Source: Psychroflexus sp.
GTDB lineage: Bacteria; Bacteroidota; Bacteroidia; Flavobacteriales; Flavobacteriaceae
Reading direction: 5' to 3'
DNA: 6,668 bases
Assembly: GCA_007116535.1 (NCBI GenBank)
Contig: SKIG01000101.1
Span: forward strand, 1 to 6,668
Notes under the pieces: generated by a model
The model's database searches: none
Seen by the model: only the letters and a program-made list of their open reading frames with translations
What the model was told of the DNA's origin: nothing
Part shown: positions 4,963 to 6,668 of the stretch, piece by piece
Layout of the letters: each line of letters starts with the position of its first letter
Position numbering within the stretch: the first letter of the stretch is position 1
Position numbers and translations under genes: made by a program

Positions 4963-6312
4963 CTAAGAGAAATTTGTATTTGCTTGAAGCTTCTTATAGA
5001 CGCGCAGAGCATTTCCGTCTGTCATTGAAGCAACAAAACAACTAATTTCGAGAAGATATTCATACGTTGACATTTCTTCAAGCTGCAATTGCGGGAGAAA
5101 ATTATCTAAAATCAGCTGATCGTAGTTTGTCGCTTTACCTTCATTATAATTGGAAGCTGATTGCGTAAAAATACTTAATAAAGTTTGAATTATCTTGTAG
5201 CCAGATATTTCCTTTTCCAAGACCTCTCGACTTCTGTAAATTTTGTCTACCGAAGTTTTGATAATATCGTTGATTTGCGCTTTGAACTTAGACTTATCTA
5301 GCAAAGCCACATGAAAATCTCCACTTCTAATAGCCTCTTCATTAGCTAAAAATATGGATACAGCTTCTTCAATTAGTGAGGCTATTGCTAATGAGCGTAA
5401 GTAATTCATTCGATTAGCCGTAGATGACAATTCGCTATATCTATTGGTGTCGACTCGTTGTGCAATAATTTTAGAAAAAAATTCAAGCGCCATGTCTTCT
5501 TCGATTAAGCCGAGGTTAACACCATCTTCAAAATCGATAACAGTATAGCAAATATCGTCTGCTGCTTCAACTAAAAACGCAAGTGGATGCCTATAGTAAC
5601 GAGTACTTTTATCATCTACTTTAATAAGTCCTAATTCGGCAGCAACTTCTTGAAAGATATTTTTATCTGATTGAAAAAAGCCAAACTTTTTATCAGAAAT
5701 CTGTTTGGTTGGTTTATGAGGCAAACTTTCTTTTGGGTATTTTGTAAAGGCACCTAAAGTTGCATAAGAAATACGTAAGCCTCCCTCCTTTCCTGGTTCA
5801 GATTGATTCAATAATTTAAAACCGTTGGCGTTTCCTTCAAAATGGGTTAAATCTTGATACTCAGCGGGAGTTAATTCAGCCTTAAAACGACTTCCAAGTC
5901 CAACAGAAAAAAATTCACCAATAGCTTTTTCTCCTGCATGACCAAAGGGTGGGTTGCCAATGTCATGTGCTAAGGCTGCTACTGCAACAATAGCACCAAA
6001 ATCATGTGGCAGGTAACCGTGCACTTGACTTAAATGCGGGTATTTATGAATAATTTCTCTACCAACTAACCTTCCTAAAGAACGACCAACAACAGAAACT
6101 TCAAGACTATGCGTTAGTCTTGTATGTACAAAATCTGTTTTAGAAAATGGGATAACTTGAGTTTTATCTTGTAAACTTCTAAGGGCTGATGAAAAAATAA
6201 TTCTATCGTAATCTACTTCAAAACCAAGTCTACTATCGTCTTGTTCTTTTCGAAGACGTTTGTTTTTGTCTCCTGATTTTCTAAGCGATAAAAGTTGCTC
6301 CCATGTTGTCAT
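4963..6312 (-). CDS. dgt: Deoxyguanosinetriphosphate triphosphohydrolase (dGTPase)
   Basis: This enzyme of the HD superfamily hydrolyses dGTP to deoxyguanosine and triphosphate in the cytoplasm, and so helps set dNTP pools. The 449-residue protein shows the expected motifs. RIIFSSALRSLQDKTQV (37-53) is the nucleotide-binding start. HTRLTHSLEV (63-72) contains metal ligand H68. AHDIGNPPFGHAGE (115-128) contains the HD pair H116-D117. FEGNANGF (158-165) follows. EAADDICY (249-256) carries the last metal-ligand aspartate. The length is typical of the longer dGTPases. The ATG at 6312 gives MTTWEQLLS, a natural N-terminus just before the conserved region. No clear TAnnTTTG box was found in the short upstream gap, where the terminator of the previous gene lies, so the promoter is unresolved. 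It appears to lead an operon with the exported protein gene and pdeM. Confidence 0.95.
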   Translation of the reverse strand: MTTWEQLLSLRKSGDKNKRLRKEQDDSRLGFEVDYDRIIFSSALRSLQDKTQVIPFSKTDFVHTRLTHSLEVSVVGRSLGRLVGREIIHKYPHLSQVHGYLPHDFGAIVAVAALAHDIGNPPFGHAGEKAIGEFFSVGLGSRFKAELTPAEYQDLTHFEGNANGFKLLNQSEPGKEGGLRISYATLGAFTKYPKESLPHKPTKQISDKKFGFFQSDKNIFQEVAAELGLIKVDDKSTRYYRHPLAFLVEAADDICYTVIDFEDGVNLGLIEEDMALEFFSKIIAQRVDTNRYSELSSTANRMNYLRSLAIASLIEEAVSIFLANEEAIRSGDFHVALLDKSKFKAQINDIIKTSVDKIYRSREVLEKEISGYKIIQTLLSIFTQSASNYNEGKATNYDQLILDNFLPQLQLEEMSTYEYLLEISCFVASMTDGNALRVYKKLQANTNFS

Positions 6313-6334
6313 TTTACTATTTTAAAAAAGTAAA

Positions 6335-6358
6335 GTAAAAACCCCGCTAAACGGGGTT
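6335..6358 (-). terminator. Intrinsic terminator between the 6373-6668 gene and dgt
   Basis: Seven GC-rich base pairs (6340-6346 with 6352-6358, AACCCCG with CGGGGTT) close a 5-base loop. On the minus strand the hairpin runs directly into TTTTT and a further T-rich stretch. It starts 14 bases after the stop codon of the upstream gene. It should separate that gene from dgt, leaving dgt to use its own promoter or read-through. Confidence 0.82.
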
Positions 6359-6372
6359 GATATATAAGTTGC

Positions 6373-6668
6373 TTAATCTTCGTCACCGTTTTCAGGATCT
6401 TCTGGTAATGGTATTTCTATATCAAATGAAGCAAAAGGAACATTAAAGAAAACTCCTCTAGAAAAGTTAATCATCCTCCCTACGCCATTTAATCGCGCAG
6501 AAAAGAAGAAACTACCTGTGATACCTTCTTCATCAATTCGTTCGATTACAATTTCTCCTCCCGTATTTGGACCTGAAGTAATGTAGAGTTCTCCGTCTCT
6601 AAGAAAAGTTGCTCTATTTCCTGAATTTGGAGAAATATTGTAGGTTCCTGTGGTAACATTATTCACTC
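6373..6668 (-). CDS. C-terminal part of a DUF6252-like protein (5' end outside the window)
   Basis: The frame is open to the right edge, so only the last 98 or so residues are seen. The GTG at 6666 is an internal valine codon (VNNVTTGTYN) rather than a convincing start. The visible part reads GTYNISP, LYITSGPNTGGEIVIERIDE, GITGSFFFSARL and FSRGVFFNVPF. This follows the pattern of flavobacterial secreted or lipoprotein DUF6252 members: GtY, then G.i.I...D....isGtFsF.a, then .f..G.F.nvp. The gene ends with an acidic tail, PLPEDPENGDED. These proteins usually carry an N-terminal lipoprotein signal, which would lie beyond the window. Function is unknown. The family call is from memory of the pattern and is moderate; that it is a real gene is nearly certain. 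Confidence 0.8.
   Translation of the reverse strand, partial: VNNVTTGTYNISPNSGNRATFLRDGELYITSGPNTGGEIVIERIDEEGITGSFFFSARLNGVGRMINFSRGVFFNVPFASFDIEIPLPEDPENGDED

Noticed and set aside
4947..5012. 22-residue N-terminal extension of the exported protein
   Set aside because: It would overlap the end of dgt and place extra residues before an obvious signal peptide; the ATG at 4946 is better.

Overview
The window looks like chromosomal DNA from a low-GC member of the Bacteroidota, most likely a flavobacterium. Three things suggest this: Bacteroidota-type -7 promoter boxes (TAnnTTTG) upstream of rimO and of a transposase gene, start codons without clear Shine-Dalgarno sequences, and protein features typical of the group (a signal peptide ending in NAQ, a secreted DUF6252-like protein). 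I assign no genus.

Left part (1-2351): a short single-stranded DNA-binding protein gene (ssb, minus strand, own terminator) is divergent from rimO, the methylthiotransferase for ribosomal protein S12. rimO is followed after 18 bases by a gene for a small membrane protein of unknown function, probably in the same transcript.

Middle part (2352-3577): this is the accessory stretch. It holds a decayed, frameshifted N-terminus of an AAA+ ATPase gene (minus strand), a perfect 16-bp inverted repeat just upstream of it, and an intact REP-associated tyrosine transposase (RAYT) gene. Two palindromes with the same core and the same 5' flank, both in the same orientation, bracket the RAYT gene. This is the layout of a RAYT with its REP elements, and it is the most interesting system in the window. 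The second palindrome lies between the RAYT promoter and the stop codon of the neighbouring pdeM gene.

Right part (3577-6668, all minus strand): dgt (dGTP triphosphohydrolase), a predicted exported beta-rich protein of unknown function, and pdeM (a calcineurin-like phosphoesterase of the DNA-ligase-associated repair set) lie head to tail with gaps of 16 and 2 bases, so they are probably one operon. Upstream of dgt a strong intrinsic terminator ends the last gene, whose 5' end lies outside the window.

Much of the identifiable core content concerns DNA metabolism: SSB, dNTP pool control and a repair phosphoesterase. All family assignments come from motif recognition by eye; no database search was run.
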